NCBI RefSeq assembly: GCF_036336025.1
Contig: NZ_JAYKKE010000004.1
Coordinates: 24,477-88,476 of the forward strand
DNA: 64,000 bases
Direction of reading: 5' to 3'
DNA from: Stomatohabitans albus
GTDB taxonomy: Bacteria > Actinomycetota > Nitriliruptoria > Euzebyales > Euzebyaceae
The translations under genes and the position numbers were made by a program. The notes below the pieces were generated by a model. The model was not told where the DNA came from and did not search any database. It saw only the letters and a list, made by a program, of their open reading frames with translations. Below are positions 43,500 through 51,991 of the stretch, piece by piece (position 1 is the stretch's first letter; each line of letters opens with the position of its first letter).

Positions 43500-43838
43500 C
43501 TACCCCAACCCCATTTGTTGGGCATGGTCACGGTGTAACCGTTGAGCGGCAAGGGCTTCTCGTTTGAGTTGCACACTCAGGCGCAAACATTCACGGTACG
43601 CCGGGTACCCACGATAGCTCATGGGCACCCGCTCAACGAGGGGCACCACACGAGAGAGAATAACCACGGATTGTTCTTGCAAACGGTGCAAGGCAGCCCA
43701 ACGGTCGCCCATTGTTTGGTCAGCGTCTCCCATCGCAAGCTCGGTACTGGAACACATTGCCCGTAATTCGTGGAGGGCTTTTTCAAGCGTCCGTTCGAGG
43801 GTACGTAGTTGTATCGCGGGGGTGGGGGTCTCCGTCAC
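43500..43838 (-). CDS. Small conserved-looking hypothetical protein between cinA and recA
   Basis: 112 residues from a GTG at 43838; an ATG at 43865 would overlap cinA. It looks all-helical (LRTLERTLEKALHELRAM, DRWAALHRLQEQSVVILSRV, YRECLRLSVQLKREALAAQR), with no recognisable domain. It directly follows cinA and precedes recA, so it is probably co-transcribed with cinA. Confidence 0.55.
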   Translation of the reverse strand: MTETPTPAIQLRTLERTLEKALHELRAMCSSTELAMGDADQTMGDRWAALHRLQEQSVVILSRVVPLVERVPMSYRGYPAYRECLRLSVQLKREALAAQRLHRDHAQQMGLG

Positions 43839-43842
43839 GCCG

Positions 43843-45093
43843 TTAGTGTACGCCGAGGGCATCAAAGATCGTGTTCAAGGTGTACGTCACCGCAAAGTGT
43901 TGAATACCCACTCGGTCATAGGGCGGACAATTACGTTCGTGCACCTGCACGCTCTCCCCTTCGGCAATGGCAATGTACACCCGCCCGATTGGAAGATCAC
44001 CTTGGGTTGTTGGTCCGGCTACCCCGACGACGGCAACACCCATGTCGGCACGGGTCCGGTCACGAATCCCGATGGCAAGGGCTTCAGCACTTTCAGCACT
44101 TGCCGGCCCAAAAGCGTCCACAAGCCGAGCATCCACGCCGGCCAGTGCCGTTTTCATCGCCGTTTGATAGACCATAACCCCACCGGCAAAAAAGTCGGTC
44201 GCGCCTGGCACTTCGATCAACCGAGCACCAACTCCGCCACCCGTAATCGATTCGGCCAAGGCGATCGTTTTACCTTGTGCCCGTGCCCGTCGGGCAATCC
44301 CGAACTCCACACGTTCATCATCTAATCCGACAACGTGGTCACCAAGAATGGTCACTGTTTCTTCAAGTACGGGTGCGATACGTTCTTCGGCTTCTTCGCG
44401 TGAATCAGCTTGTGCGGTCAGCCGAACCTTGATTTCTGCGGCACTGGCTAAAAATGCCATCGTTACGAGCCCGTCGGCATCTAGGCGAGTGTTGAGGTCT
44501 GCAAGCATCTCCCCTACTCGTGCTTCACCAACCCCACCCACGCGCACGACGCGACTCACCGTGGTTACGTTCCCAGCCCCGCGCTCACGCAAGGCTGGTA
44601 CCACACCCTCAAGAAAAATAGCTTTCATTTCGGCTGGTACCCCAGGTAAACAGGCGATGAAGGCACCGTTTGGTCCGATCGTTGCAATCGCAGGTGCGGT
44701 TCCTACACGCCCGATATGCCAAGCCCCTTCAAAGCGCATGGCCTGGCGGATATTGGAGTCTGGCATGTCGTATCCGCGATCCACAAAATAGGCACGAATA
44801 CTGGCCAGGGCATCGTCGTCAACAACTAACGGCTTATCACAGAGTGCCGCGAGGGCTTCGCGTGTCAGGTCATCTTGGGTTGGCCCTAATCCACCCGTAC
44901 AAATCACCACGTCAGCGTCGCTATCAGCTTCAGCGAGGGCGGCTGTCATGCGCTCAATATTGTCACCCACTGTCACATGGCGGTGCACATTGATCCCTAA
45001 TTCATTGAGCCGTTGGCTCAACCAGGCTGAGTTCGTATCAACATGATCGCCAAGTAATAATTCTGAACCGATAGCAATGATCTGTGCGCGCAT
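43843..45093 (-). CDS. cinA: CinA-family protein (competence/damage-inducible)
   Basis: A 416-residue two-domain protein. The N-terminal molybdopterin-binding-like (COG1058) domain shows IGSELLLGDHVDTNS and ICTGGLGPTQDDLTREA. The C-terminal CinA domain (about 260-416), with ALAESITGGGVGARL and VVGVAGPT, is the pyridine-nucleotide (NMN) deamidase module in characterised relatives. GGAGG stands close before the ATG. Upstream of recA, as in many Gram-positive genomes. Confidence 0.92.
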   Translation of the reverse strand: MRAQIIAIGSELLLGDHVDTNSAWLSQRLNELGINVHRHVTVGDNIERMTAALAEADSDADVVICTGGLGPTQDDLTREALAALCDKPLVVDDDALASIRAYFVDRGYDMPDSNIRQAMRFEGAWHIGRVGTAPAIATIGPNGAFIACLPGVPAEMKAIFLEGVVPALRERGAGNVTTVSRVVRVGGVGEARVGEMLADLNTRLDADGLVTMAFLASAAEIKVRLTAQADSREEAEERIAPVLEETVTILGDHVVGLDDERVEFGIARRARAQGKTIALAESITGGGVGARLIEVPGATDFFAGGVMVYQTAMKTALAGVDARLVDAFGPASAESAEALAIGIRDRTRADMGVAVVGVAGPTTQGDLPIGRVYIAIAEGESVQVHERNCPPYDRVGIQHFAVTYTLNTIFDALGVH

Positions 45094-45247
45094 GGCCTCC
45101 GGTTTACACGCTCACGCCTGTGGCCTCCACGAAAAGAACCACGCGGACGCAACAATGCAACGCAACGACGCGGTATCACATCCGGCTTCCATCGACTGCA
45201 AGCCCGTTGTTCATCACACCACCAACACCCCAATAGATGGGGCTGGC

Positions 45248-45784
45248 CTAAGAAGACATTGGTTTGTAATAGGACACCAGAAGGTCACCGGCAGACACAT
45301 AGGTTAAGGCTAATGCCACATAGACGAGCCACTGGCCCCAGTAGATTGGCAAGATCGGCGTCAGCATCAAACTGATACCCACCAATTGGGTAGCCGTTTT
45401 CCACTTGCCCCAGGGGCGCGCACTGACTACCTTGCCGCCGGTTTTCACGATCCACATGCGCCAGAGCGTCATACCGATTTCGCGTACCGCAAAGAGTAGG
45501 ACCACCCACCAGGCCATCTGCCCAAACCAGGCAAGGACGGCCAGTGTGCCGAGGACCAGCCCCTTATCAGCTATGGGATCCCACAGCGCCCCGAACTCGG
45601 TAACCTGATCATATTTGCGCGCAAAGTAGCCATCAGCCCAGTCAGTGATTGCCGCCAATACAAACGTGATGAGTGCGAGCCATGTGTAAGTGGCCGATCC
45701 AGTAGTCGTGGCCATGTATACGAGCCACGCGATGATGGGCACCATCACCACTCGGGCGATGGTCATCATATTGGCAATATTCAT
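45248..45784 (-). CDS. pgsA: CDP-diacylglycerol-glycerol-3-phosphate 3-phosphatidyltransferase
   Basis: A 178-residue membrane enzyme with the CDP-alcohol phosphotransferase motif: D48, DG (51-52), AR (55-56), G65, D69 and D73. It makes phosphatidylglycerol phosphate. Four or five hydrophobic helices follow. The start overlaps the rimO stop (ATGA), so it is translationally coupled. PgsA rather than another CDP-alcohol transferase is inferred from its neighbours and the family. Confidence 0.9.
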   Translation of the reverse strand: MNIANMMTIARVVMVPIIAWLVYMATTTGSATYTWLALITFVLAAITDWADGYFARKYDQVTEFGALWDPIADKGLVLGTLAVLAWFGQMAWWVVLLFAVREIGMTLWRMWIVKTGGKVVSARPWGKWKTATQLVGISLMLTPILPIYWGQWLVYVALALTYVSAGDLLVSYYKPMSS

Positions 45785-47214
45785 GCGGATACCTCTCCGA
45801 TGAGGTCAACCCCATCTGTCTCACGAATACGTACCGGTATGCTGCGACCGGTGGGGGTATCGGCATTGCGGATACGAATCTCCCCGTCACTTTCTGGACT
45901 CTCACGGTAGCTACGCCCGATAGCCTCGCCCGTGTCCTCATCGTACTCCTCAATGAGGACATCAAGGGTTTGGCCAACAAACCGCTGCGCCCGTTCTTCC
46001 ATGACGCGTTCAAGAATCCCCATCAGATGATCGCGGCGTTCTTCGGCCACTTCGGTGGGTACCTGATTGGGCAGCGTGGCTGCTGTGGTGCCTTCTTCGG
46101 GGCTGTAGGTAAACACGCCAGACCAGTCCAACCCAGCGGCTTGGACAAAGTCAGAGAGAATCTCAACATCTCGGTCAGTTTCGCCAGGAAATCCCACAAT
46201 AAAGGATGAACGAAATACCGCGTCAGGTTCGTTTGCACGGATAGTCGATAAGAGGCTCAAGAACTCGTCAGGCCCACCCATGCGTGCCATGGCCTTGAGC
46301 ACGTCAGCACTGGCATGTTGCATACTCAAGTCGTAGTAGGGCACAACCGTTCGGCTTGCGGCCATTGCCTCAAGGAGGGCTGGACGAATTTCGGCTGGCT
46401 GCAAATACATCAACCGCACACGACGTAACCCCTCAACACGGTCAAACATCTCGACCAACTCACGCTGGCTTTCACGACCACCAGGCAGATCTTTGCCCCA
46501 ACTCGTCGTGTTTTCACTCACGCAAACCAGCTCTTCAACCCCGTTGGACACCAGCCAGTTCGCTTCCGCTTCAAGCTCGGCCAGCCCGCGTGAAGAAAAG
46601 CGCCCACGAAAAGACGGAATGGAACAGAAGGTACAAATCCGGTCACAACCGCCCGCAATTTTGAGATAGGCCCATGACCCCCGTGGTTGGGTGCGCACCG
46701 GGAATGCTGCTGTTGGTGGGGCCGTCGGGCCAGGCATCGTGCCCAGTAGTGGTAAACCACGGCTTGCCTCCCCGATCACCGGTTTCGCCCCACGCGCCGT
46801 AATCACGGGCAAGCTGGCACCGCCTTGGGCGGCGGCTCCTCGGTTGGCGGTACCACGCCACTTGCCCAGCGTGACGGCATCAGTAATCACTTCAGGTAAG
46901 GCAGCGTAATCATTAAAGCCCACAACCCCGGCTAATTCGGGAATCTCTTTGGCTAATTCATCGCCGTGCCGTTCGGCCATACACCCCATCACGACGACTG
47001 GTTTTGTGGTTCCGGTTGCGTCGAGAATCGTGTCGACACTCTCTGCCCGTGCGGCCCCGATGAACGTGCATGTATTGACGATAATGCAGTTGGCATCGTC
47101 AGGGTCGTCAACAAGACGATGGCCGCTCTGGGCTAACAGCCCGGCCACATTGTCACTATCAACGTCATTGCGGCCACACCCCAACGTCAGGATGGCCACT
47201 TTCGCTTCATTCAT
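45781..47214 (-). CDS. rimO: Ribosomal protein uS12 methylthiotransferase
   Basis: A 477-residue radical SAM enzyme that methylthiolates an aspartate of ribosomal protein S12. The cluster cysteines occur in LTLGCGRNDVDSD, IVNTCTF and VMGCMAERH; the radical SAM motif is CDRICTFCSIPSFRGRF. A Gly/Ala/Pro-rich insert of about 50 residues (GAAAQGGA to RTQPRG) precedes the radical SAM domain. A C-terminal TRAM domain follows. ATG 47214 overlaps the RodZ-like gene by 8 nt; an upstream ATG at 47253 is unlikely. Confidence 0.92.
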   Translation of the reverse strand: MNEAKVAILTLGCGRNDVDSDNVAGLLAQSGHRLVDDPDDANCIIVNTCTFIGAARAESVDTILDATGTTKPVVVMGCMAERHGDELAKEIPELAGVVGFNDYAALPEVITDAVTLGKWRGTANRGAAAQGGASLPVITARGAKPVIGEASRGLPLLGTMPGPTAPPTAAFPVRTQPRGSWAYLKIAGGCDRICTFCSIPSFRGRFSSRGLAELEAEANWLVSNGVEELVCVSENTTSWGKDLPGGRESQRELVEMFDRVEGLRRVRLMYLQPAEIRPALLEAMAASRTVVPYYDLSMQHASADVLKAMARMGGPDEFLSLLSTIRANEPDAVFRSSFIVGFPGETDRDVEILSDFVQAAGLDWSGVFTYSPEEGTTAATLPNQVPTEVAEERRDHLMGILERVMEERAQRFVGQTLDVLIEEYDEDTGEAIGRSYRESPESDGEIRIRNADTPTGRSIPVRIRETDGVDLIGEVSA

Positions 47215-48019
47215 TTCGGTCACGGGCTTCACAGGCAACCTTGCCCTTCTCACAAATCAAATCAACCCCCATACGGTCGCCACCAATAGTAGGGAGTGGC
47301 TGCCCATTTACCTGAATCTGCACCCCACCACCATCAGATACATACAGGTGCACCTGGTTAGGGTCACTTACTTCGGTGCTGTCATTGGCTTTCAACATGA
47401 TCTGTTGACTCGGAGTGCCTTGCTCAACGCGGATACGAACATCACGGGTTGCCTTGATAAACAGTGTCGGGGCTCGCATCGGCTCACCCTGCGGTTGGCC
47501 GTTCATCCCAGTATTGGTGGCGGGAAGGCCATTGCTCGGTTCTGGCATGCCAGACTGCCCTTGTCCAGGCTGGGCTGCAAGCACTGACTGAGACGGTTCA
47601 GCAACAGGGGCAGGTGCGATGGCTTCTCGTTGTTCGTCTTGGCCCCCTGCGTTTCGGGTGACAAACACCCCCACCACAATGAGCACCAATGCCACCCCAA
47701 TCACAAAGGGCATAAATTGACGAATCCGTTCACGCAACGGCAATTCACCGTGGTGAGCTCCTGGGATAGCGGTAGGTGAATGGCTCTTGTGGAACTGCGC
47801 ATCATAGGCACTGACCAACAGCGTCGTGTCAAGACCAAGCCAACGACCATAGGCACGAATAAAGCCACGCACCCAAGCCTCACCACCGATGACCTCAAAC
47901 CGTTCATCTTCTAGGGCTTGGAGGTAGTCGCGCCGAATTTTTGTTTCTGCGGCGGCATCAGCAATCGTTTTATCTTGTGTAATACGCGCGTTTTTGAGGG
48001 TGGCCCCAATCTTCACCAT
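47207..48019 (-). CDS. rodZ: RodZ-like helix-turn-helix membrane protein
   Basis: A 270-residue protein with an N-terminal Cro/CI-type helix-turn-helix domain (4-68; AAAETKIRRDYLQALEDERF), one membrane helix (about 103-121), a Gln/Pro/Gly-rich linker and a C-terminal beta domain (about 185-260, DUF4115 type). RodZ links MreB to the wall machinery in rods. No mre genes are here, so shape control is inferred. First gene of the rodZ-rimO-pgsA group. Its -10 box suggests a leaderless transcript. Confidence 0.85.
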   Translation of the reverse strand: MVKIGATLKNARITQDKTIADAAAETKIRRDYLQALEDERFEVIGGEAWVRGFIRAYGRWLGLDTTLLVSAYDAQFHKSHSPTAIPGAHHGELPLRERIRQFMPFVIGVALVLIVVGVFVTRNAGGQDEQREAIAPAPVAEPSQSVLAAQPGQGQSGMPEPSNGLPATNTGMNGQPQGEPMRAPTLFIKATRDVRIRVEQGTPSQQIMLKANDSTEVSDPNQVHLYVSDGGGVQIQVNGQPLPTIGGDRMGVDLICEKGKVACEARDRNE

Positions 48020-48026
48020 TGCACCG

Positions 48027-48032
48027 ATGTTA
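48027..48032 (-). promoter_or_regulatory. Putative -10 box for leaderless rodZ
   Basis: On the minus strand TAACAT is followed by 7 nt and the ATG at 48019. There is no Shine-Dalgarno. Confidence 0.4.
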
Positions 48033-48054
48033 GCGGTCGTCTCGTGATGACATT

Positions 48055-48071
48055 GTGAACGGAGCGTTCAC
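48055..48071. promoter_or_regulatory. Palindromic operator candidate for the TetR regulator
   Basis: GTGAACG-GAG-CGTTCAC is a perfect 7 bp inverted repeat, 18 bp before the tetR ATG and 36 bp before rodZ. It is the right size for a TetR dimer. It is not an SOS box because the half-sites are 5 nt apart. Confidence 0.55.
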
Positions 48072-48075
48072 GGAC

Positions 48076-48081
48076 TAGACA
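48076..48081 (+). promoter_or_regulatory. Putative -10 box for the TetR gene
   Basis: TAGACA lies 7 nt before the ATG at 48089. The last base departs from TANNNT, so this is weaker than the others. Confidence 0.25.
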
Positions 48082-48088
48082 TAGGCCT

Positions 48089-48688
48089 ATGGTTCGAATG
48101 AGTGCAACCCAGCGCCGGTCACAACTCATCCACGTGGCAAAGGAAGTGTTTGCTGAAGTGGGCTATGAGGCGACCACTATTGAAGAAATCGCCCACCGGG
48201 CAGATGTCTCTAAACCCGTTGTCTACCAACATTTTGGTGGCAAAGAAGGTATCTATGCGGTGGTGGTGGACCGTGAGGTGAATGCCCTTCTCACGCGCAT
48301 CACTGCCAATCTGGACGGCGTCGGTCGCCCCCGCGCGATGGTGCACGCGAGTGCACTTGCGTTTTTGGATTACCTCGACGAAGATCCTGCTGGCTTTAAG
48401 GTACTGGTACGTGATACGCCAGCATCGCTGAATCAAGGTGAGCTGGGTGGCCTGTTAGATGATGTGGCCGATAAAGCCGCCCAAGCCCTCGCGTTGTTTT
48501 TAGCCCAGTCCGGTCGTGACCCTGCCCTCGCCCCCCTCTTTGCCCAGGCTCTTGTCGGGTGTATTGCCCAAGTGGGAACCTGGTGGGACACGAATAGGAC
48601 CTTTACGAAAGCTCAAGTCGCCAACTACCTCACCACGATGGTGTTTACGGGGTTGGCGAATATTCCTGTAGAGCTCACGGCCCACTAA
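48089..48688 (+). CDS. TetR-family transcriptional regulator
   Basis: A 199-residue one-component regulator. The DNA-binding domain is residues 8-55, with the helix-turn-helix ATTIEEIAHRADVSKPVVYQHF, and the remainder is a ligand-binding helical bundle. An ATG three codons further (48098) is also possible. It is divergent from rodZ, and a perfect palindrome lies in between. The stop codon overlaps the end of menB (convergent). Ligand and targets unknown. Confidence 0.87.
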   Translation: MVRMSATQRRSQLIHVAKEVFAEVGYEATTIEEIAHRADVSKPVVYQHFGGKEGIYAVVVDREVNALLTRITANLDGVGRPRAMVHASALAFLDYLDEDPAGFKVLVRDTPASLNQGELGGLLDDVADKAAQALALFLAQSGRDPALAPLFAQALVGCIAQVGTWWDTNRTFTKAQVANYLTTMVFTGLANIPVELTAH

Positions 48689-49605
48689 AAGTGGTACGGG
48701 AAGGGTGACCAGTCTGGTTCACGCTTTTCTAAGAACGCATCCCGACCCTCGGCCGCTTCTGGGGTGCCATAGGCCAAGCGAGTCGCTTCTCCTGCAAAGA
48801 GTTGTTGGCCGGCTATCCCTTCATCAGCCAAATTGAACGCATATTTAAGCATCCGAATGGCCGTGGGTGATTTACCCAAAATGGTGCGCGCCCAATCGAG
48901 GGCCACCGTTTCAATCTCGTCGTGGGCAACCACTCGGTTCACCGCACCCATTTCATACATGGTCTGCGCATCAATAGCTTCCCCGAGGAAGAAAATCTCG
49001 CGCGCAAATTTCTGGCCCACCATGCGCGCGAGATAGGCACTGCCGTACCCAGCATCAAAGGAAGCCACATCGGCATCGGTTTGTTTGAATCTGGCGTGTT
49101 CACGGCTCGCAATGGTCAGGTCACACACCACGTGCAAGCTGTGCCCACCGCCAGCGGCCCAGCCATTAACCAGTGCGATGACCACCTTGGGCATCGTTCG
49201 AATGAGGCGCTGGACTTCAAGAATGTGGAGGCGCCCGGCGCGTGCCGCGTCGATTGCCGCGGTGGTGCGCCCACTTGTTTCATCGGGTGCTCCCGCTTCA
49301 CCGGACTGGTATTTGTAACCGTCTTTACCGCGAACCCGTTGGTCACCACCGGAACAAAACGCCCATCCACCATCTTTGGGGCTAGGCCCATTGCCCGTAA
49401 TCAACACCACCCCGACATCTGGGGTACACCTGGCATGGTCAAGTGCCGCATAGAGCTCATCTACGGTGTGTGGGCGAAAGGCATTACGCACCTCGGGCCG
49501 GTCAAAAGCCACTCGTACACATCCCAAGCCCTTGGCCCGGTGATACGTAATGTCAGTGAACTCGAAGCCAGGAACCGGCTCCCACAACGCAGCATTAAAG
49601 GTCAT
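48685..49605 (-). CDS. menB: 1,4-dihydroxy-2-naphthoyl-CoA synthase
   Basis: A 306-residue crotonase-fold enzyme of menaquinone synthesis, cyclising o-succinylbenzoyl-CoA. The family-specific segment WAFCSGGDQRVRGKDGYKYQ and the C-terminal EGRDAFLEKREPDWSPFPY are clear. GWAAGGGHSLHVVCDLTIAS carries the oxyanion hole. A TAGACT box 7 nt before the ATG and no Shine-Dalgarno suggest a leaderless transcript. Other men genes are not in the window. Menaquinone would feed cytochrome bd. Confidence 0.94.
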   Translation of the reverse strand: MTFNAALWEPVPGFEFTDITYHRAKGLGCVRVAFDRPEVRNAFRPHTVDELYAALDHARCTPDVGVVLITGNGPSPKDGGWAFCSGGDQRVRGKDGYKYQSGEAGAPDETSGRTTAAIDAARAGRLHILEVQRLIRTMPKVVIALVNGWAAGGGHSLHVVCDLTIASREHARFKQTDADVASFDAGYGSAYLARMVGQKFAREIFFLGEAIDAQTMYEMGAVNRVVAHDEIETVALDWARTILGKSPTAIRMLKYAFNLADEGIAGQQLFAGEATRLAYGTPEAAEGRDAFLEKREPDWSPFPYHF

Positions 49606-49612
49606 GGGCCAG

Positions 49613-49618
49613 AGTCTA
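49613..49618 (-). promoter_or_regulatory. Putative -10 box for leaderless menB
   Basis: TAGACT on the minus strand, 7 nt before the ATG at 49605. There is no Shine-Dalgarno between them. Confidence 0.4.
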
Positions 49619-49709
49619 AGTGAAGTACGTAACGCGGTCTACAACTACCACCAACGCCCATTCAAGTGCAGAAATCACGCACACCATGGCCTAACCGAGA
49701 AAATACGCC

Positions 49710-49895
49710 TTATTGACTACTCTTCGCCTTCTCACGATACTGATTTAAATCAGGGAAATACCGGTCAGGCATAAATGAAATCATAAAAGCTATAATAGTG
49801 AGAACAAAAGATATTAGTTCCCCATGGCTCGTTGACCGTAATAATATCCCCGTGATAAGTACTGCTGTTGCAATACTACTTCTAATCCAGTTCAT
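49710..49895 (-). CDS. Small membrane protein, function unknown
   Basis: A 61-residue frame from an ATG at 49895 with two hydrophobic segments (about 6-20 and 27-43) and a hydrophilic, charged C-terminus. The base composition is much more AT-rich than the neighbouring genes. No family is recognised. GGAA is about 10 nt upstream. It may be a small membrane protein or noise in an AT-rich gap. Confidence 0.4.
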   Translation of the reverse strand: MNWIRSSIATAVLITGILLRSTSHGELISFVLTIIAFMISFMPDRYFPDLNQYREKAKSSQ

Positions 49896-49917
49896 GGCAT
49901 AATTCCATTCATTAATA

Positions 49918-49954
49918 CTGGGTTGCTATTAAGTTGTTAATAATAACAACCCAG
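49918..49954. terminator. Hairpin in the AT-rich gap
   Basis: A 14 bp stem (49918-49931 with 49941-49954, one mismatch) and a 9 nt loop. It lies upstream of the small ORF. No T tract, so its function is open. Confidence 0.3.
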
Positions 49955-50128
49955 ATAATCCAATTACAGTTTCAAATTATTGAAACCTAGCATTCCAATA
50001 TCAACGATTTAGAAGTAGGTACGTCTACTCCTAATTGGGAGCATAGCCAACTTGGTTCTGAATAGGACGCTGTGATGAACTATGAGTAACTCAAGTTACC
50101 CATACACGTCATAGAACTCACTACCTCG
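49955..50128. other. AT-rich intergenic remainder
   Basis: The rest of the 49606-50128 gap. Nothing else is recognised on either strand. Confidence 0.4.
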
Positions 50129-51991
50129 TTACGCATTACCGTATGCGGATTGATTCAGTTCGTAGTAGCGACCTTTGGCGGCCATCAGTTCGTCGTGCGC
50201 ACCAATTTCTACAATGTGACCGTTGTCCATCACCACGATCACATCGGCGTTGCGGATGGTGGAGAGGCGATGGGCAATCACAAAGCTGGTGCGCCCTGCA
50301 CGCAGCCGATTCATGGCCTCTTGGATCATCACTTCAGTGCGTGTATCCACATTGGAGGTTGCCTCGTCAAGGATCAACATCGATGGTTGAGCCAAGAACG
50401 CGCGCGCAATCGTCAAGAGCTGCCGCTCGCCGGCACTCAGGTTTTCACCGTTATCTTCAATAACCGTGTCATACCCATCAGGCAAGGTCGCAATAAAACG
50501 GTCGGCTAGCGCTGCTTTTGCGGCGGTACGAATTTCGTCTTCACTTGAGTTCAACCGCCCATAGGCAATATTTGCCCGAATGGTGCCAGAGAAAATCCAC
50601 GCATCTTGGAGCACCATGCCGATACGACGCCGGTGTTCCGCACGAGAAAGCTCAGCAATATCTGCGCCATCAACAAGAATCTTGCCCCCGTTAATCTCAT
50701 AAAACCGCATCAGCAAGTTCACCAGCGTAGTTTTGCCTGCCCCGGTCGGCCCCACGATGGCAACCGTTTGACCTGGTTCAACGGTGAGATTTAAGTCCGT
50801 AATGAGTGGTTTGTCTGGTGTGTAGGCAAAGTCCACATGGCGCATCTCAACCCGTCCGCGCGTAGGTGGTACAGGCAAGTTTGGCGTGCGACGTATCTCT
50901 TCTTGGTCAAGGATCTGGAAGATACGTTCGGCGCTGGCCACCCCACTTTGGAGCACATTCGCCATTGATGCTACCTGAGTGATGGGTTGGGTGAACTGGC
51001 GGCTGTAATGAAAGAAGGCTTGAACGTCACCAATATTCAATTGCCCATTAATCACCCGATACGCCCCAATAATGGCAATAAGGACATAGTTCAAGTTACC
51101 AATAAAGAACATCACAGGATGCATGATCCCACTGAGCCACTGTGCACTTGCACTAGACCTAAAAAGTGCATTATTTGCTTCATCGAACACCGCTTGTTGT
51201 TCAGGGACACGACCGAACCCTTTAACAAGCATGTGTCCGGTGATTGATTCTTCAACAACCGAGTTCAACTCACCTGTATGTTTCCACATCAACGCGAACC
51301 GATGCTGGGAAACCTTGCCAATCTGCATGGCGACAATGCCAGAGAGGGGCACGATAAGCACACTGATCATGGCGAGTAATGGCGACACGAACAACATCAT
51401 CCCCATCACCCCAATAATGGTGAGTAATGAGGTCAGAATCTGTTGTAACGTTTGCTGCAAACTCTGAGAAATATTGTCAATGTCATTGGTAATACGACTC
51501 AGTAATTCCCCGCGTGGCTGCTGATCGAAATAGGACAGTGGGAGTCGTTCAAGTTTTTCACTTACGTCAAGGCGAAGATCGTGAACCGCTTGATGAGTTG
51601 CCGTACTCAGCACCCAGCCTTGTCCAGTACCACTCAACCAAGACAATATGGCACACGTTGCGGCAAGGATGAGATAAAACCCCAACATGCGAAGATTAAT
51701 CCCATCAGGAGATTGACTCCCCGCAACAAAGACATCCGTTGCTGAACCCAACAATTTAGGAATAACAACACTGAGCGACACACTGATAATCGCCAATACA
51801 ATCACCAGCACTAAGCGTCGTCTCTGCGGCGCAAGCGTGTGCAAGAGTCGCTTTAACGATGGGCCGAATGCTGCAGGTTTTTCTACAACCTTTTGCCCCA
51901 TACCCGGACCACGTTCAGTCAGGCGAGTTGATGTACGTGCAATCTCCGCTTGCTCTTCTTCGCTTAACACCTGGTCAGGTTCTTCACTCAT
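50129..51991 (-). CDS. ABC exporter half-transporter with canonical ATPase site
   Basis: A 620-residue type IV ABC exporter subunit with six membrane helices and a nucleotide-binding domain: Walker A GPTGAGKTTL, signature LSAGERQLL and Walker B MLILDEATSNVD with the catalytic glutamate present. ATG 51991, with GGAGG before it, overlaps the upstream subunit's stop (ATGA). It pairs with the 574-residue subunit, which has Asp in the catalytic position, so the pair is a heterodimer with one degenerate site (TM287/288-like). Drug or lipid export is likely, cargo unknown. Confidence 0.9.
   Translation of the reverse strand: MSEEPDQVLSEEEQAEIARTSTRLTERGPGMGQKVVEKPAAFGPSLKRLLHTLAPQRRRLVLVIVLAIISVSLSVVIPKLLGSATDVFVAGSQSPDGINLRMLGFYLILAATCAILSWLSGTGQGWVLSTATHQAVHDLRLDVSEKLERLPLSYFDQQPRGELLSRITNDIDNISQSLQQTLQQILTSLLTIIGVMGMMLFVSPLLAMISVLIVPLSGIVAMQIGKVSQHRFALMWKHTGELNSVVEESITGHMLVKGFGRVPEQQAVFDEANNALFRSSASAQWLSGIMHPVMFFIGNLNYVLIAIIGAYRVINGQLNIGDVQAFFHYSRQFTQPITQVASMANVLQSGVASAERIFQILDQEEIRRTPNLPVPPTRGRVEMRHVDFAYTPDKPLITDLNLTVEPGQTVAIVGPTGAGKTTLVNLLMRFYEINGGKILVDGADIAELSRAEHRRRIGMVLQDAWIFSGTIRANIAYGRLNSSEDEIRTAAKAALADRFIATLPDGYDTVIEDNGENLSAGERQLLTIARAFLAQPSMLILDEATSNVDTRTEVMIQEAMNRLRAGRTSFVIAHRLSTIRNADVIVVMDNGHIVEIGAHDELMAAKGRYYELNQSAYGNA

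Noticed and set aside
48055..48071. SOS box reading of GAAC...GTTC
   Set aside because: The half-sites are 5 nt apart, not 4, and the longer palindrome fits a TetR site better.
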